A DNA stretch of 64,000 bases, taken from assembly GCA_033391075.1 (NCBI GenBank), contig JAWPMV010000001.1, positions 6,076,001-6,140,000 of the forward strand. Reading direction: 5' to 3'. The stretch is from Bacteroidia bacterium. Lineage in GTDB: Bacteria > Bacteroidota > Bacteroidia > J057. Position 1 is the stretch's first letter. The number at the start of each line of letters is the position of its first letter. Shown one piece after another: positions 18,578 to 28,162 of this stretch. The notes below the pieces were generated by a model that ran no database searches, was not told the origin of the DNA, and saw only the letters and a program-made list of their open reading frames with translations. The position numbers were made by a program, and so were the translations under genes.

Positions 18578-18856
18578 CTATCTTCTTTTATCTTTTCTGT
18601 TACCGGCGTGGCCACGAAAGTTTCTAGTAGGAGCAAATTCTCCCAGCTTGTGTCCCACCATGTTTTCTGTGACAAATACCGGAATGTGAGTCTTCCCATT
18701 ATGCACAGCGATTGTATGCCCTACAAAGTCCGGAGAGATCATGGATCTTCGCGCCCAGGTTTTGATCAGACGCTTGTTCCCTGAGTCATTCATCTTCAGG
18801 ACTTTCCTTTCGAGTTTGGGATCAATAAAAGGTCCCTTTTTTAGTGATCTGGCCAT
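18578..18856 (-). CDS. rpsS: 30S ribosomal protein S19
   Basis: 92 residues. [20 protein letters not shown] start, [20 protein letters not shown] and a [19 protein letters not shown] end. S19 pairs with S13 in the head. Confidence 0.98.
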   Translation of the reverse strand: MARSLKKGPFIDPKLERKVLKMNDSGNKRLIKTWARRSMISPDFVGHTIAVHNGKTHIPVFVTENMVGHKLGEFAPTRNFRGHAGNRKDKRR

Positions 18857-18871
18857 AAGTATATTATTACC

Positions 18872-19699
18872 TTATCTTTTCTTTTTTCTGCTGATGATAA
18901 GTTTGCTGGAAGCTTTGTTCTTATCACGTGTTTTGTATCCTTTGGCTGGCAAGCCGTTTCTGTTTCTTGGGTGTCCACCTGAAGCTCTACCTTCACCACC
19001 ACCCATTGGGTGATCGACCGGGTTCATAGCTACCCCTCTTACGCGAGGTCTCTTACCAAGCCAGCGGTTTCTACCAGCTTTACCTAATTGGATGTTTTGG
19101 TGTTCTGAATTACCAACTACTCCAATGGTTGCCATTCCTTCTCCCAGTACCATGCGAGTTTCACCAGAAGGCAGGCGAAGGATCACATATTTCCCTTCTC
19201 TTGCAGTCAGCTGAGCATAGGTCCCTGCACTCCGAGCCATCGTTGCTCCCATACCTGGGCGAAGCTCTATACAATGGACAGATGTACCTAAAGGAATATT
19301 TTTCATTTTCATTGCATTCCCACGAGATGGCTCAACTTTATCACCAGAAACGATGACTTGTCCAACCTCCAGCTTATCTGGAGCAATGATGTATCTTTTT
19401 TCTCCGTCAGCGTAGAAAAGCAGTGCAATTCTAGCAGATCTGTTCGGATCGTATTCTATCGCCTTTACGGTTGCCGGTACTCCGAATTTTTCTCTTTTGA
19501 AGTCTACAACACGGTAGCGCTTCTTATGACCACCTCCGCGGTTACGCATGGTGATTCTACCCGCACGGTTTCTTCCTCCGAAGCTTTTTACAGGAGCAGT
19601 CAATGACTTTTCAGGAGTTGATTTCGTAATTTCTGCGAAATCACTGATAGACATGTCGCGCTGTCCGGGTGTATTTGGCTTTAATTTTCTGATTCCCAT
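18872..19699 (-). CDS. rplB: 50S ribosomal protein L2
   Basis: 275 residues, standard length. [20 protein letters not shown] start; the [20 protein letters not shown] loop holds the conserved His next to the peptidyl-transferase centre. It lies between rplW and rpsS as in typical S10 operons. Confidence 0.99.
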   Translation of the reverse strand: MGIRKLKPNTPGQRDMSISDFAEITKSTPEKSLTAPVKSFGGRNRAGRITMRNRGGGHKKRYRVVDFKREKFGVPATVKAIEYDPNRSARIALLFYADGEKRYIIAPDKLEVGQVIVSGDKVEPSRGNAMKMKNIPLGTSVHCIELRPGMGATMARSAGTYAQLTAREGKYVILRLPSGETRMVLGEGMATIGVVGNSEHQNIQLGKAGRNRWLGKRPRVRGVAMNPVDHPMGGGEGRASGGHPRNRNGLPAKGYKTRDKNKASSKLIISRKKKR

Positions 19700-19739
19700 C
19701 TTCTCAGTTTTTGATTGGTCGAATCTGGTTCAAGATATC

Positions 19740-20033
19740 TTAGATATGCTTGTAGAAATCTATTTCGTTACCTTCTTTCAATGTGATGATCGCTTTCTTG
19801 TAGTTGGGAGATTTACCTTTAATAAATCCTTTTTTGGTATATCTCTGGCGTCTCTTCCCACGAACGACCATGGTGTTAACACTTTCCACTTCCACTTCAT
19901 AAACACGCTCTACCTCATCTCTGATCTGCTCCTTTGTAGCATTCATATGCACACGGAAGCCAAACTTGGCCAGGCCTTTCTCAGTATAGGCAGCGGTTTT
20001 TTCTGTGATGATTGGTTTCTTTAGTATACTCAT
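19740..20033 (-). CDS. rplW: 50S ribosomal protein L23
   Basis: 97 residues. ILKKPIITEKTAAYTEKG start and an extended loop (VVRGKRRQRYTKKGFIKGKS). L23 forms the exit-site contact for trigger factor and SRP. Two bases after rplD. Confidence 0.97.
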   Translation of the reverse strand: MSILKKPIITEKTAAYTEKGLAKFGFRVHMNATKEQIRDEVERVYEVEVESVNTMVVRGKRRQRYTKKGFIKGKSPNYKKAIITLKEGNEIDFYKHI

Positions 20034-20035
20034 GA

Positions 20036-20668
20036 TTAGTTGGCTAATCTTTCGTTTATCACTTTAACAGCACCCTCAGTAAGAATCAATGTCTCTGCAT
20101 TGAGGATGTCATAGGTATTGAGTTCAGATGCAGTACAAACTTCAGCCTTAGGAATATTTCTTCCTGAGAGGTAGATGTTTTTATCATCATCAGCCAATAC
20201 CATCAACACTTTTTTACCATTCAGTTCAAAACCGTTGAGAATATTGATGAACTCTTTTGTTTTAGGTGCGTCGAAACCGAAGTTTTCAACAACTTTAACC
20301 TGCTCTTCGCGAGCTTTATAGGTCAAGGCACTTTTACGAGCGATGGTTTTCACCTTTTTATTCAGGCCGAATCCATAGTCGCGAGGTTTTGGTCCAAAAA
20401 CGCGTCCACCATGTCTCCACAATGGAGATTTACGACTTCCTGCACGTGCATTACCTGTTCCCTTCTGGCGGTAAGGCTTCTTCTTTGTACCCGCAATTTC
20501 TCCTCTTTCCTTGGATTTATGCGTTCCCTGACGACGATTTGCCTGGATAAGTCTTACATCCTGGTAGATCGCATGATCGTTCGGCGTTTCCAATCCGAAA
20601 ATTGAATCAGAAAGCTCTACTTTCCTGGAGGTCTTACCACCGTCGATTTTATATACTATTGCTTCCAT
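20036..20668 (-). CDS. rplD: 50S ribosomal protein L4
   Basis: 210 residues. The long tunnel loop is visible ([20 protein letters not shown] and [19 protein letters not shown]). In E. coli L4 represses the S10 operon by attenuation; here rpsJ is upstream and separate from rplC by 88 bp. Confidence 0.97.
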   Translation of the reverse strand: MEAIVYKIDGGKTSRKVELSDSIFGLETPNDHAIYQDVRLIQANRRQGTHKSKERGEIAGTKKKPYRQKGTGNARAGSRKSPLWRHGGRVFGPKPRDYGFGLNKKVKTIARKSALTYKAREEQVKVVENFGFDAPKTKEFINILNGFELNGKKVLMVLADDDKNIYLSGRNIPKAEVCTASELNTYDILNAETLILTEGAVKVINERLAN

Positions 20669-20672
20669 TTTT

Positions 20673-21296
20673 CTACTTCTCTAGAATAACGTATGCTCCT
20701 TTATGGCCGGGGATAGACCCGGAAACTACAATCAGATTCTTTTCAGGAATGATCTTAACAACCTTGAGGTTTTGAACTTTTACACGATCACCACCCATGC
20801 GGCCTCCCATTTTCATTCCTTTGAAAACGCGAGAGGGAGTAGAACCTGGTCCCAAAGAACCTGGGGCACGCTCTCTGTTGTGCTGACCGTGCGTACGGCC
20901 ACCAACTCCTGCGAATCCATGTCGCTTAACGACACCCTGAAAACCTTTTCCTTTAGAGATTCCGACTACATCAACGAAGTCTCCCTCTTCAAAAAGGTCA
21001 ACACCTACTGTATCACCGAGTCCAAGGTCTATCTCTGATCCAGAGAAGTCGAACTCAACAACTTTGCGCTTAGGAGAAGTTTGGGCTTTGCGAAAGTGTC
21101 CCATTTCTGCACGGGAAGTATTCTTTTCTTTCGCTTCGTCAAAGCCTAGCTGAACTGCTTCATATCCGTCTGTTTCCTCAGATTTAAGCTGAGTAACTAC
21201 ATTGGGTTCAGCATATATGAGCGTACAGGCGATATTTTTCCGATTTTCATCGAAAACGCTGGTCATCCCTACTTTCTTTCCTATTATTCCTGCCAT
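20673..21296 (-). CDS. rplC: 50S ribosomal protein L3
   Basis: 207 residues. [20 protein letters not shown] start; the [20 protein letters not shown] loop reaches the peptidyl-transferase centre. First 50S gene after rpsJ; the 88-bp gap upstream (21297-21384) shows no gene or clear hairpin. Confidence 0.98.
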   Translation of the reverse strand: MAGIIGKKVGMTSVFDENRKNIACTLIYAEPNVVTQLKSEETDGYEAVQLGFDEAKEKNTSRAEMGHFRKAQTSPKRKVVEFDFSGSEIDLGLGDTVGVDLFEEGDFVDVVGISKGKGFQGVVKRHGFAGVGGRTHGQHNRERAPGSLGPGSTPSRVFKGMKMGGRMGGDRVKVQNLKVVKIIPEKNLIVVSGSIPGHKGAYVILEK

Positions 21297-21384
21297 TGCA
21301 TTAGGTTAATAGATTTTGATAAATTTTTCCGAACAAGCCCCTCATATGCGAATCAAGCACTGGGCGTTCCGTTCGATTCAAGAA

Positions 21385-21690
21385 TTAAACTTTGATTTCA
21401 ACATCAACTCCACTGGGCAGTTCCAACTTCATCAGAACGTCAACAGTCTTGGAGCTTGAGCTGAAGATGTCAATCAAACGCTTGTAAGAACTATACTCAA
21501 ATTGCTCCCTGGATTTTTTATTCACGTGGGGAGAACGGTTTACCGTAACAACAGTACGCTCTGTTGGGAGTGGAATAGGACCACTCACAATGGCACCTGT
21601 TGATTTTACGGTTCTCACGATTCGCTCAGCAGACTTATCTACGAGGTTGTGATCGTAAGACTTAAGCTTGATTCTGATCTTCTGAGTCAT
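21385..21690 (-). CDS. rpsJ: 30S ribosomal protein S10
   Basis: 101 residues. [20 protein letters not shown] start and the [20 protein letters not shown] loop. S10 also binds NusB in antitermination. It follows fusA by 31 bp, joining the str and S10 blocks; no tuf lies between them. Confidence 0.98.
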   Translation of the reverse strand: MTQKIRIKLKSYDHNLVDKSAERIVRTVKSTGAIVSGPIPLPTERTVVTVNRSPHVNKKSREQFEYSSYKRLIDIFSSSSKTVDVLMKLELPSGVDVEIKV

Positions 21691-21721
21691 TGCTGTTTTA
21701 TTAGAACTTGATAGGGCAACC

Positions 21722-23824
21722 CTATACTTTGGTCAATCCTTTTGCTTTTTCTACTACTTCTTCCTGGATGTTGCTAGGAGCCTGCTCATAATGAGAGAAC
21801 TGCATAGTCGAAGCCGCGCGTCCGGAAGAAATGGTACGCAGGTCAGTTACATATCCGAAGAGTTCAGAGAGAGGCACTTTAGCTTTTACAACTTTAGAGT
21901 TTCCTCTGTCTCCCATATTTTCGATCTTTCCTCTACGCTTATTCAAGTCTCCTACTACAGATCCCATATATTCTTCGGGAGTAACAACTTCTACAGCCAT
22001 GATAGGCTCTTTCAAAATCGGCTTAGCAGCTTTTGTTGCAGCTTTAAAGGCCAAACGCCCTGCTAATTCGAAAGAAAGTTGATCGGAGTCCACATCGTGG
22101 AAACTTCCATCATATAGCTTCACTTTCAATCCATCCAGTGGGAATCCAGCCAAAACCCCATCTCCCATTGCATTTTTGAAACCTTTCTCAACAGAAGGAA
22201 TAAATTCTCTTGGAATTGCTCCCCCTTTGATCACGTTTTCAAATTCAAATCCTTCTCCACTTTCTGTAGGTCCAACTTCAACCTGGATATCAGCGAATTT
22301 ACCACGACCACCCGTCTGCTTCTTATAAGTCTCTCTGTGGTTAACTGTAGAAAGAATCGCTTCACGATAAGATACCTGAGGACGTCCCTGGTTAATTTCA
22401 ACCTTGAACTCTCTTCTCAGACGGTCAACGATAATTTCGAGGTGAAGCTCACCCATACCAGCGATGATGGTTTGGGCAGTTTCTTCGTCTGTAGAAACCT
22501 TGAAAGTAGGATCCTCTTCTGAAAGCTTAGCGAGTCCAGTAGAAAGCTTTGCTTCGTCAGCTTGAGACTTAGGCTCAACAGCCAGTCTGATTACCGGATC
22601 AGGGAAGTCCATAGACTCCAATTCGATCGGAGAACCAACGATAGAAAGGGTATCACCTGTACGAATGTCTTTGAATCCAACACCCGCTGCGATATCTCCA
22701 GCTTCTACTTTATCTATTTGATTACGCTTGTTAGCGTGCATCTGCATGATACGGCTGATACGCTCTTTGTTACCCGTACGGTTGTTCAGAATATAAGAAC
22801 CACCTTCCAGTACTCCAGAGTAAACACGGAAGAAGCACAGACGACCTACGTGAGGGTCAGTCATAATTTTGAAAGCGAGTGCTGTAAATGGCTCATTTAC
22901 ATCCGCTTTACGAATTACTTCTTCGTCAGTATCAGGGTTAGTTCCAACGATGTCAGCAACATCAGTCGGAGCAGGCATATAAGCACAAACTGCATCAAGT
23001 ACAGCCTGAACACCTTTATTTTTGAAGGCAGATCCACACATCATAGGAGTGATCGTAAGATCCAGAGTAGCTGCACGAATGGCGGCCATGATCTCTTCGC
23101 GAGAGATTGAATCAGGATCTTCGAAGTATTTCTCCATGATAGACTCATCATACTCAGCTACTGCTTCGATGAGGTGAGTTCTCCACTCTTCTACTGTATC
23201 GAGCAAATCATCAGGAATCGGCACTTCTTCGAAAGTCATTCCGAAGTCGTTTTCATTCCAAACGATCGCTTTATTATCTACAAGGTCAACTACTCCTTTG
23301 AAGTCTTGCTCATTTCCGATAGGCACTTGAATGGGCACAGGATTCGCACCCAACATTTCTTTTACCTGACGAACTACTTCAAAAAAGTCAGCCCCGGAGC
23401 GGTCCATTTTATTTACGAATCCGATTCGGGGCACATTATACTTATCAGCTTGACGCCAAACAGTTTCTGATTGCGGCTCAACTCCATCAACGGAGCTAAA
23501 CAGGGCTACAACACCATCCAGAACCCTCAGCGAACGTTCAACTTCTACGGTGAAGTCAACGTGACCGGGAGTATCAATAATGTTGATGCGGTGATCTGAA
23601 CCTTGATACGGCCAGAAAGTCGTGGTAGCTGCAGAGGTAATGGTAATCCCACGCTCTTGCTCCTGCTCCATCCAGTCCATGGTTGCAGCACCATCGTGTA
23701 CTTCTCCAATTTTATGAGAAATCCCTGTATAAAAAAGGATACGCTCGGTAGTTGTAGTCTTACCAGCATCGATGTGAGCAACGATTCCAATATTCCGGGT
23801 ATCTTTTAAGGGTATCTTTTTCAT
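21722..23824 (-). CDS. fusA: Elongation factor G
   Basis: 700 residues with canonical GTPase motifs: G1 AHIDAGKTT (16-24), switch [10 protein letters not shown] with Thr61, G3 DTPGHVDF with the catalytic His88, and G4 NKMD (138-141). Domains II-V follow, including [20 protein letters not shown] in domain V. It catalyses translocation and, with RRF, ribosome recycling. It is the housekeeping copy; a divergent paralogue lies at 59172-61295. Confidence 0.99.
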   Translation of the reverse strand: MKKIPLKDTRNIGIVAHIDAGKTTTTERILFYTGISHKIGEVHDGAATMDWMEQEQERGITITSAATTTFWPYQGSDHRINIIDTPGHVDFTVEVERSLRVLDGVVALFSSVDGVEPQSETVWRQADKYNVPRIGFVNKMDRSGADFFEVVRQVKEMLGANPVPIQVPIGNEQDFKGVVDLVDNKAIVWNENDFGMTFEEVPIPDDLLDTVEEWRTHLIEAVAEYDESIMEKYFEDPDSISREEIMAAIRAATLDLTITPMMCGSAFKNKGVQAVLDAVCAYMPAPTDVADIVGTNPDTDEEVIRKADVNEPFTALAFKIMTDPHVGRLCFFRVYSGVLEGGSYILNNRTGNKERISRIMQMHANKRNQIDKVEAGDIAAGVGFKDIRTGDTLSIVGSPIELESMDFPDPVIRLAVEPKSQADEAKLSTGLAKLSEEDPTFKVSTDEETAQTIIAGMGELHLEIIVDRLRREFKVEINQGRPQVSYREAILSTVNHRETYKKQTGGRGKFADIQVEVGPTESGEGFEFENVIKGGAIPREFIPSVEKGFKNAMGDGVLAGFPLDGLKVKLYDGSFHDVDSDQLSFELAGRLAFKAATKAAKPILKEPIMAVEVVTPEEYMGSVVGDLNKRRGKIENMGDRGNSKVVKAKVPLSELFGYVTDLRTISSGRAASTMQFSHYEQAPSNIQEEVVEKAKGLTKV

Positions 23825-23862
23825 TTCGAAAATAAACTTTTAGAAGTTTCTGTGATTATTTG

Positions 23863-24330
23863 TTAAAATCTGAAATGCGAGAATGCTTTGTTCGCCTCTG
23901 CCATTCTATGCGTATCTTCTTTCTTCTTTACAGCAGCTCCTTCATTTTTCGCAGCAGCCAGAATTTCAGCAGCTAACTTATCTCTCATGGATTTACCATT
24001 ACGAGATTTTGAATAGCGGATGAGCCAGCGAATTCCAAGACCTTCTTTACGCTTGGGCTTCACTTCAGTAGGAACCTGAAAGGTAGCACCACCAACACGA
24101 CGACTTTTTACCTCAACCTGAGGCATGATATTATTAAGTGCTGCTTTGAACAACTCAACTCCACTTTCTCCCGTCTTCTCTTCAACAATGTCCATAGCAC
24201 CATAAAAGATGCGGAAAGCAGTACTCTTCTTGCCATCCAGCATCAGGTTATTTACAAACTTGGTTACCTGAGTATCTCCGTAACGTGGATCCGGAACCAA
24301 CTGACGATCTTTTGCTCTACTTTTTCTCAT
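23863..24330 (-). CDS. rpsG: 30S ribosomal protein S7
   Basis: 155 residues. MRKSRAKDRQLVPDPRYGD start, KAALNNIMPQVEVKSRRVGG and GLGIRWLIRYSKSRNGKSM are diagnostic. S7 nucleates the 3' head domain of 16S rRNA and in E. coli regulates the str operon. 7 bp after rpsL. Confidence 0.98.
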   Translation of the reverse strand: MRKSRAKDRQLVPDPRYGDTQVTKFVNNLMLDGKKSTAFRIFYGAMDIVEEKTGESGVELFKAALNNIMPQVEVKSRRVGGATFQVPTEVKPKRKEGLGIRWLIRYSKSRNGKSMRDKLAAEILAAAKNEGAAVKKKEDTHRMAEANKAFSHFRF

Positions 24331-24337
24331 GAGTCAA

Positions 24338-24712
24338 TTACTTTTTGGGTCTACGAGTACCATATTTTGAACGTCCCTGCATCCTTCCTTCAACTCCAGC
24401 TGTGTCAAGGGCTCCGCGTACAACGTGATATCGTACACCAGGCAAGTCTTTTACACGACCGCCACGCACCAATACAATAGAGTGTTCCTGCAAGTTGTGT
24501 CCTTCTCCTCCGATATAGGCGTTTACTTCCTTCCCGTTGGTAAGACGCACCCTTGCAACTTTCCTTAGAGCAGAGTTAGGCTTCTTGGGAGTCGTTGTAT
24601 AAACTCTCAGACATACTCCACGACGCTGAGGACAGTTGTCCAGAGCGGGTGATTTACTTTTCTCGGCTTTGACCTTCCGGCCTTTTCGTACTAGTTGTTG
24701 TATAGTAGGCAT
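24338..24712 (-). CDS. rpsL: 30S ribosomal protein S12
   Basis: 124 residues. [20 protein letters not shown] start; both loops tied to streptomycin response show wild-type Lys residues ([14 protein letters not shown] and [16 protein letters not shown]). First gene of the 33-gene superoperon, 42 bp downstream of a well-matched promoter box. Confidence 0.98.
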   Translation of the reverse strand: MPTIQQLVRKGRKVKAEKSKSPALDNCPQRRGVCLRVYTTTPKKPNSALRKVARVRLTNGKEVNAYIGGEGHNLQEHSIVLVRGGRVKDLPGVRYHVVRGALDTAGVEGRMQGRSKYGTRRPKK

Positions 24713-24753
24713 AAATAAATGCTATACGTTTCAATTTTTTCGTAAAAGGGCTG

Positions 24754-24784
24754 CAAAAGTACTCACGATTTGAGCCTATTACAA
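24754..24784 (-). promoter_or_regulatory. Bacteroidota-type promoter of the ribosomal superoperon
   Basis: On the minus strand, TTG (plus-strand CAA at 24782-24784), a 20-bp spacer, then TACTTTTG (24761-24754), a full match to TAnnTTTG. The expected start site is near 24747, giving an rpsL leader of about 35 nt. It is the best promoter match seen in the window and is placed exactly where the superoperon must begin. Confidence 0.7.
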
Positions 24785-24817
24785 GCTTTTACAAATTTTA
24801 TTTCGGTTGGATGATTC

Positions 24818-25012
24818 GGCAGGCTGTCTAAGCCATGAATTCATCCGGAGAAGATGCACTTTCATGAAGTACCTGCCATGGTTAAGTATCTAGGTGGGTG
24901 GTTAACCAAGTCAAATGTAGAGGGCGCTTACACGCAGCATTCGGACAGACCGAATCTCTACACCTATACTTAATGAACCTTCCGGGATACTTCTGCTGCT
25001 AAGCAGTCTAGA
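24818..25012. ncRNA. Candidate structured RNA of unknown class (strand undetermined)
   Basis: Three consecutive hairpin units fill this gene-free stretch. Unit 1: GGCAGG (24818) pairs with CCTGCC (24872-24877), enclosing ATGAA/TTCAT and CATC/GATG. Unit 2: TTAAGTA+TAGGTG (24882-24896, 2-nt bulge) pairs with CACCTATACTTAA (24961-24973), enclosing TAGAG/CTCTA and ATTCGG/CCGAAT with an ACAGA loop. Unit 3: CTGCT/AGCAG around 24993-25005. It does not match tRNA, tmRNA, SRP RNA or RNase P as far as I can recognise. It could be a small RNA, or a leader for the plus-strand gene at 25352. The rpsL promoter lies outside it, so a role as rpsL leader would need another promoter. Confidence 0.4.
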
Positions 25013-25020
25013 GGCATTGC

Positions 25021-25351
25021 CATGAAGGGCTATCTATGTTTGATTCTTCTAAACAAGCGTTTTTCAGAATCGGAGCGCAAGTTACACACTCTATATCGTA
25101 ATTCAAAGAGAGGAACAGAAAATTCATGGAGGGAAATGAGGGATATTTTTGAATTTCGCAGTTTAATTAAAATAGGGGCAGATTTACCTTTGAAAAAAAA
25201 AATACTTTTTCACCCCTCTCGTAGCTTGCACGACAACTGTAGTGATTTTATCCTCTTTAATTCGAGTTTTTTGCATGGGATTCTTATTAACTTCTCAATC
25301 CAATTTTACTTACACACATTATTAACCTCTACCTCCTTTAATATTCATTTT
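25021..25351. other. AT-rich gene-free leader region
   Basis: 331 bases between the hairpin block and the GOGAT-like gene. The frame of that gene is open through it, but the translation has no protein character. It contains a long A-run near 25191 and no clear TAnnTTTG box or terminator on either strand. It probably holds the promoter and leader of the gene at 25352. Confidence 0.5.
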
Positions 25352-26995
25352 ATGGATTTCTATAAAGCTTTTGAAAAGATGTTCCAGGCTGAGCAAGTTG
25401 CGGTCTTTGCTGAACTCCCGGAAAAGGAACCTCAATATGCCTTGGTTGCAGAAACGGATCTGGTCGTCATTCGCTATGGTGAAGATGTTTCTGTACTCTA
25501 TGGAAGATGCCTGCATAGAGGAGCCTTGCTCAGTGATGGAAGGATAGAAGGAGACAATTTGATCTGTGGCCTCCACAATTGGGACTATAGATTTGATACA
25601 GGTGTAAGTGCCTACAATCCCGCTGAAATTCTGGAAAAATTTCCAGCTGCCATCAAAGACGGGAAAGTCTATATAGATAAAGCAGATGTAATCGCTTTCG
25701 AAGAAAAGGTTCCTTCTCGTTTCAACAGAGATGAATACCTCGGTCTATATGCCGATACCCACATGGAAGATACTGAGCCCTATACCTTATTTATAAAAGA
25801 GTTGGCTCAAAATGGCCTCAAGAACTTTGGGCATCATGGTCCAACAGCTGCCATGGGCGTAGATCGCAATACCCTCCCAAAATGGGATAATATTCAGATT
25901 CTTCCTGCTCAGCTGGCACAAAGACCTTTATTGGATGAAGAGGGTGTAGGGACGAAAGTTGTGATTGGCCCCAGAGCGAAAAAGCCCCTGGAACTGGATA
26001 TCCCACTTTTCGTTTCGGATATGTCTTTTGGGTCTCTTTCCCGGGAAGCGAAAATAGCTTTGTCAAAAGGAGCTGAAATGTCAGGTACCGGGATTTGTTC
26101 GGGTGAGGGGGGAATGCTGCCGGATGAGCAAGCCAATAATAGTAAATACTTTTATGAATTGGCCTCGGCAAAATTTGGATTTAGCTGGGAAAAGGTAGCT
26201 AAATCTCAAGCCTTCCATTTCAAAGGAGGACAGGGTGCAAAAGTTGGTACAGGAGGGCACCTACCCGGCAATAAAGTTACGCCTGATATATCTGCCGTTA
26301 GGGATATTCCAGTAGGAACCTCGGCCATTAGCCCGGCCACTTTTACCGATATGAATAGCATGCAGGATTTCATCGATTTTGCTGCAGAAGTACGAAAAGT
26401 AAGTGGGGGAATACCCGTAGGCTACAAACTCGCAGCAAGCCGGATCGAAGCAGATATAGATTTTGCCCTTGAGGCAGGTGCCGATTATATCATTCTGGAT
26501 GGCAGAGGCGGAGGTACAGGAGCAGCTCCGACCATCCTGAGAGATCACATTTGTGTCCCTACTATTGTCGCTCTGGCAAGAGCAAGAAAACATTTGGATA
26601 AAAGAAGAGCGAAAGATATCAGCCTCGTAATCACAGGGGGCCTGAGAGTGGCCCAGGACTTTGCCAAAGCCCTTGCTATGGGAGCAGATGCCATAGCTGT
26701 TTCCAATTCGGCTCTACAAGCCATCGGCTGCCTCGGTATGCGTGCCTGTAACAGCAATAACTGCCCGGTAGGAGTTGCTACTCAAAAAGATCATCTTCGC
26801 GCCCGTTTCGAGATTGACAAATCCGCCCAACAACTCAAAAACTTCTTCAGCGCCACCACAGACCTCATGAAGGTTCTCGCAAGAGCCTGCGGCCATGATC
26901 ACCTGAGCAAATTTACCCAACAAGACCTGAGCACCTTTGATTATGATATGCACCGATTGACGGGTATACAGTATGCAGGGGTGAATCCGATTTAA
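25352..26995 (+). CDS. Rieske [2Fe-2S]-fused glutamate synthase-like FMN protein
   Basis: 547 residues from the ATG at 25352 (MDFYKAFEKMFQAEQVAVFA). Residues about 15-110 are a Rieske domain: C53-L-H55 and C72-G-L-H75, the complete CxH...CxxH cluster set with 16 residues between. Residues about 160-547 match the FMN domain of the glutamate synthase large subunit, with DGRGGGTGAAPTIL (383-396) and a C-x5-C-x4-C set (C460, C466, C471, ending CPVGVATQ) for a [3Fe-4S] cluster. The class II glutaminase domain and the GltD-type NADPH subunit are absent, and no gltD is next to it. It could be an ammonia- or other-donor GOGAT-like oxidoreductase fed through the Rieske centre. Substrate unknown. Confidence 0.85.
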   Translation: MDFYKAFEKMFQAEQVAVFAELPEKEPQYALVAETDLVVIRYGEDVSVLYGRCLHRGALLSDGRIEGDNLICGLHNWDYRFDTGVSAYNPAEILEKFPAAIKDGKVYIDKADVIAFEEKVPSRFNRDEYLGLYADTHMEDTEPYTLFIKELAQNGLKNFGHHGPTAAMGVDRNTLPKWDNIQILPAQLAQRPLLDEEGVGTKVVIGPRAKKPLELDIPLFVSDMSFGSLSREAKIALSKGAEMSGTGICSGEGGMLPDEQANNSKYFYELASAKFGFSWEKVAKSQAFHFKGGQGAKVGTGGHLPGNKVTPDISAVRDIPVGTSAISPATFTDMNSMQDFIDFAAEVRKVSGGIPVGYKLAASRIEADIDFALEAGADYIILDGRGGGTGAAPTILRDHICVPTIVALARARKHLDKRRAKDISLVITGGLRVAQDFAKALAMGADAIAVSNSALQAIGCLGMRACNSNNCPVGVATQKDHLRARFEIDKSAQQLKNFFSATTDLMKVLARACGHDHLSKFTQQDLSTFDYDMHRLTGIQYAGVNPI

Positions 26996-26999
26996 AGAC

Positions 27000-27058
27000 G
27001 TGTTCTGGTGTTCTCGTGTTCCTTCCCAGAGCACCAGAACACATGAACACCAGAACAC
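27000..27058 (+). repeat. Octamer-repeat hairpin (GTGTTCTG units), probable terminator
   Basis: Left arm: GTGTTCTG, GTGTTCTC, GTGTTCCT in register at 27000-27023. Right arm, read as complement: cagaacac at 27035-27042, atgaacac at 27043-27050, cagaacac at 27051-27058. The outer 14 bp (27000-27013 and 27045-27058) pair perfectly. A short T-run follows at 27059, so it may act as the terminator of the GOGAT-like gene. It belongs to the same 8-bp-period family as the repeats at 47.9 and 49.3 kb. Confidence 0.75.
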
Positions 27059-27094
27059 TTTTACTTTTCGTATATTGCCTTTGCATTAGAAGAT

Positions 27095-28162
27095 ATGGCA
27101 AAGACACAGGCGTCACAAGAAACCTACTTGCATCACTTTTGCCCCGAATGTGGGGGTGAAATGGATTATAAAGGGGGGATTAAAAAATTCTCTTGTAGAG
27201 ACTGTAGATACGAACGCCCCCTTCAAAAGAATTCGGATCAGGTTGTCGATCGCCCCCTGGCTTCTAATGTCAATTTCAAAAAGTTTAGAAGAGGTATGGG
27301 CCAGGCACTTAAACTCAAGGAGTTTCAGTGCGGAGGCTGCAGTGCCTTTGTAGCTGTGCCTGAAGAGCAAGAATTGGAAATTTGCCCCTTTTGCGAAGGA
27401 ACGGAGCTGACAGAATCCAAGCGTTTGAATAAAGTGCTTGAGCCCAAGGATGTGATTCCCTTTACCATTCCCCTGGAAAGAGCACGAAAAATCCTCAGGA
27501 GATTTCTCTTCAAACGCAATTACCTCTTTCTCCCCAATTCCATACAGAAAACAACCCAAAGAGACCGACTAAGAGGGGTGTATCTTCCTGTGTTTTTTAT
27601 CGATGCCTTTACCCGATCTACCTGGAAAGGACAAGCCGGTCGAAAGGTAAAACAGAACAAGCAAGACAAAATTTTCTGGAATCCCAGCAATGGTTACTGG
27701 GAGCACACCTTTGATCGCATGTTTATAGAAGCATCCAAAGGAATCCAGATGAAGCATTTCAAAAACATTCAACCCTATGATAAATTTAAACTGGTTCCTT
27801 ATGATCCCCTTTATCTAAGGGACTTCATAACAGAAGTTTATCAGAAAGAAGAAATAGAAGGAATAAGAAATGCTGATAAGCAAATTGAAAATGAAGTAAA
27901 ACGGCAATCCGAGTACCGTAGAAGAGGAGATGTATTTAAAGATTTTAAATACAATCGGGAAAATATGCTGCTAGCTTTCCGCCATGTCCTTGTGCCTGTT
28001 TGGATCGCAACCTATCAATACCGAGGGCAAAACTTCCAGCTTATGATCAATGGACAGAAAGGTTATGTAGCTGGAGACAAACCTCTTTCTATGAGGAAGA
28101 TCTGGATTGCCATCATCACGGGCATCGTGAGTATCAGTTTGATGGTTTGGTTACTTTCCTAG
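27095..28162 (+). CDS. Double zinc-ribbon protein with C-terminal membrane anchor, function unknown
   Basis: 355 residues. Two zinc ribbons are visible: C16-x2-C19 with C34-x2-C37 (FCPECGG, FSCRDCRY) and C79-x2-C82 with C97-x2-C100 (FQCGGCS, ICPFCEG). A central domain (about 115-320) without a recognised signature contains aromatic-rich strands (YLPVFFIDAFTRSTW). One membrane helix lies at the very end (about residues 334-354), so the bulk probably faces the cytoplasm as a tail-anchored protein. The stop codon overlaps that of the convergent T9SS gene in a CTAG. Similar proteins are sometimes annotated as PriA-like because of the ribbons, which I do not support. Confidence 0.75.
   Translation: MAKTQASQETYLHHFCPECGGEMDYKGGIKKFSCRDCRYERPLQKNSDQVVDRPLASNVNFKKFRRGMGQALKLKEFQCGGCSAFVAVPEEQELEICPFCEGTELTESKRLNKVLEPKDVIPFTIPLERARKILRRFLFKRNYLFLPNSIQKTTQRDRLRGVYLPVFFIDAFTRSTWKGQAGRKVKQNKQDKIFWNPSNGYWEHTFDRMFIEASKGIQMKHFKNIQPYDKFKLVPYDPLYLRDFITEVYQKEEIEGIRNADKQIENEVKRQSEYRRRGDVFKDFKYNRENMLLAFRHVLVPVWIATYQYRGQNFQLMINGQKGYVAGDKPLSMRKIWIAIITGIVSISLMVWLLS

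Noticed and set aside
22562-23110. 182-residue ORF opposite fusA
   Set aside because: Antisense to a highly conserved gene, with codon use that follows from fusA.
24891-24966. tRNA-like element (GCTTACACGC as an anticodon arm)
   Set aside because: There is no TTCGAnTC T-arm and the arms do not match cloverleaf lengths; it fits better as part of a larger hairpin.
25022-25351. 107-residue upstream extension of the Rieske-GOGAT reading frame
   Set aside because: The extension has no protein character and overlaps an AT-rich leader; the Rieske domain begins right after the ATG at 25352.
27095-28162. PriA-type helicase annotation for the double zinc-ribbon protein
   Set aside because: No Walker motifs or helicase motifs are present; only the ribbons would suggest it.
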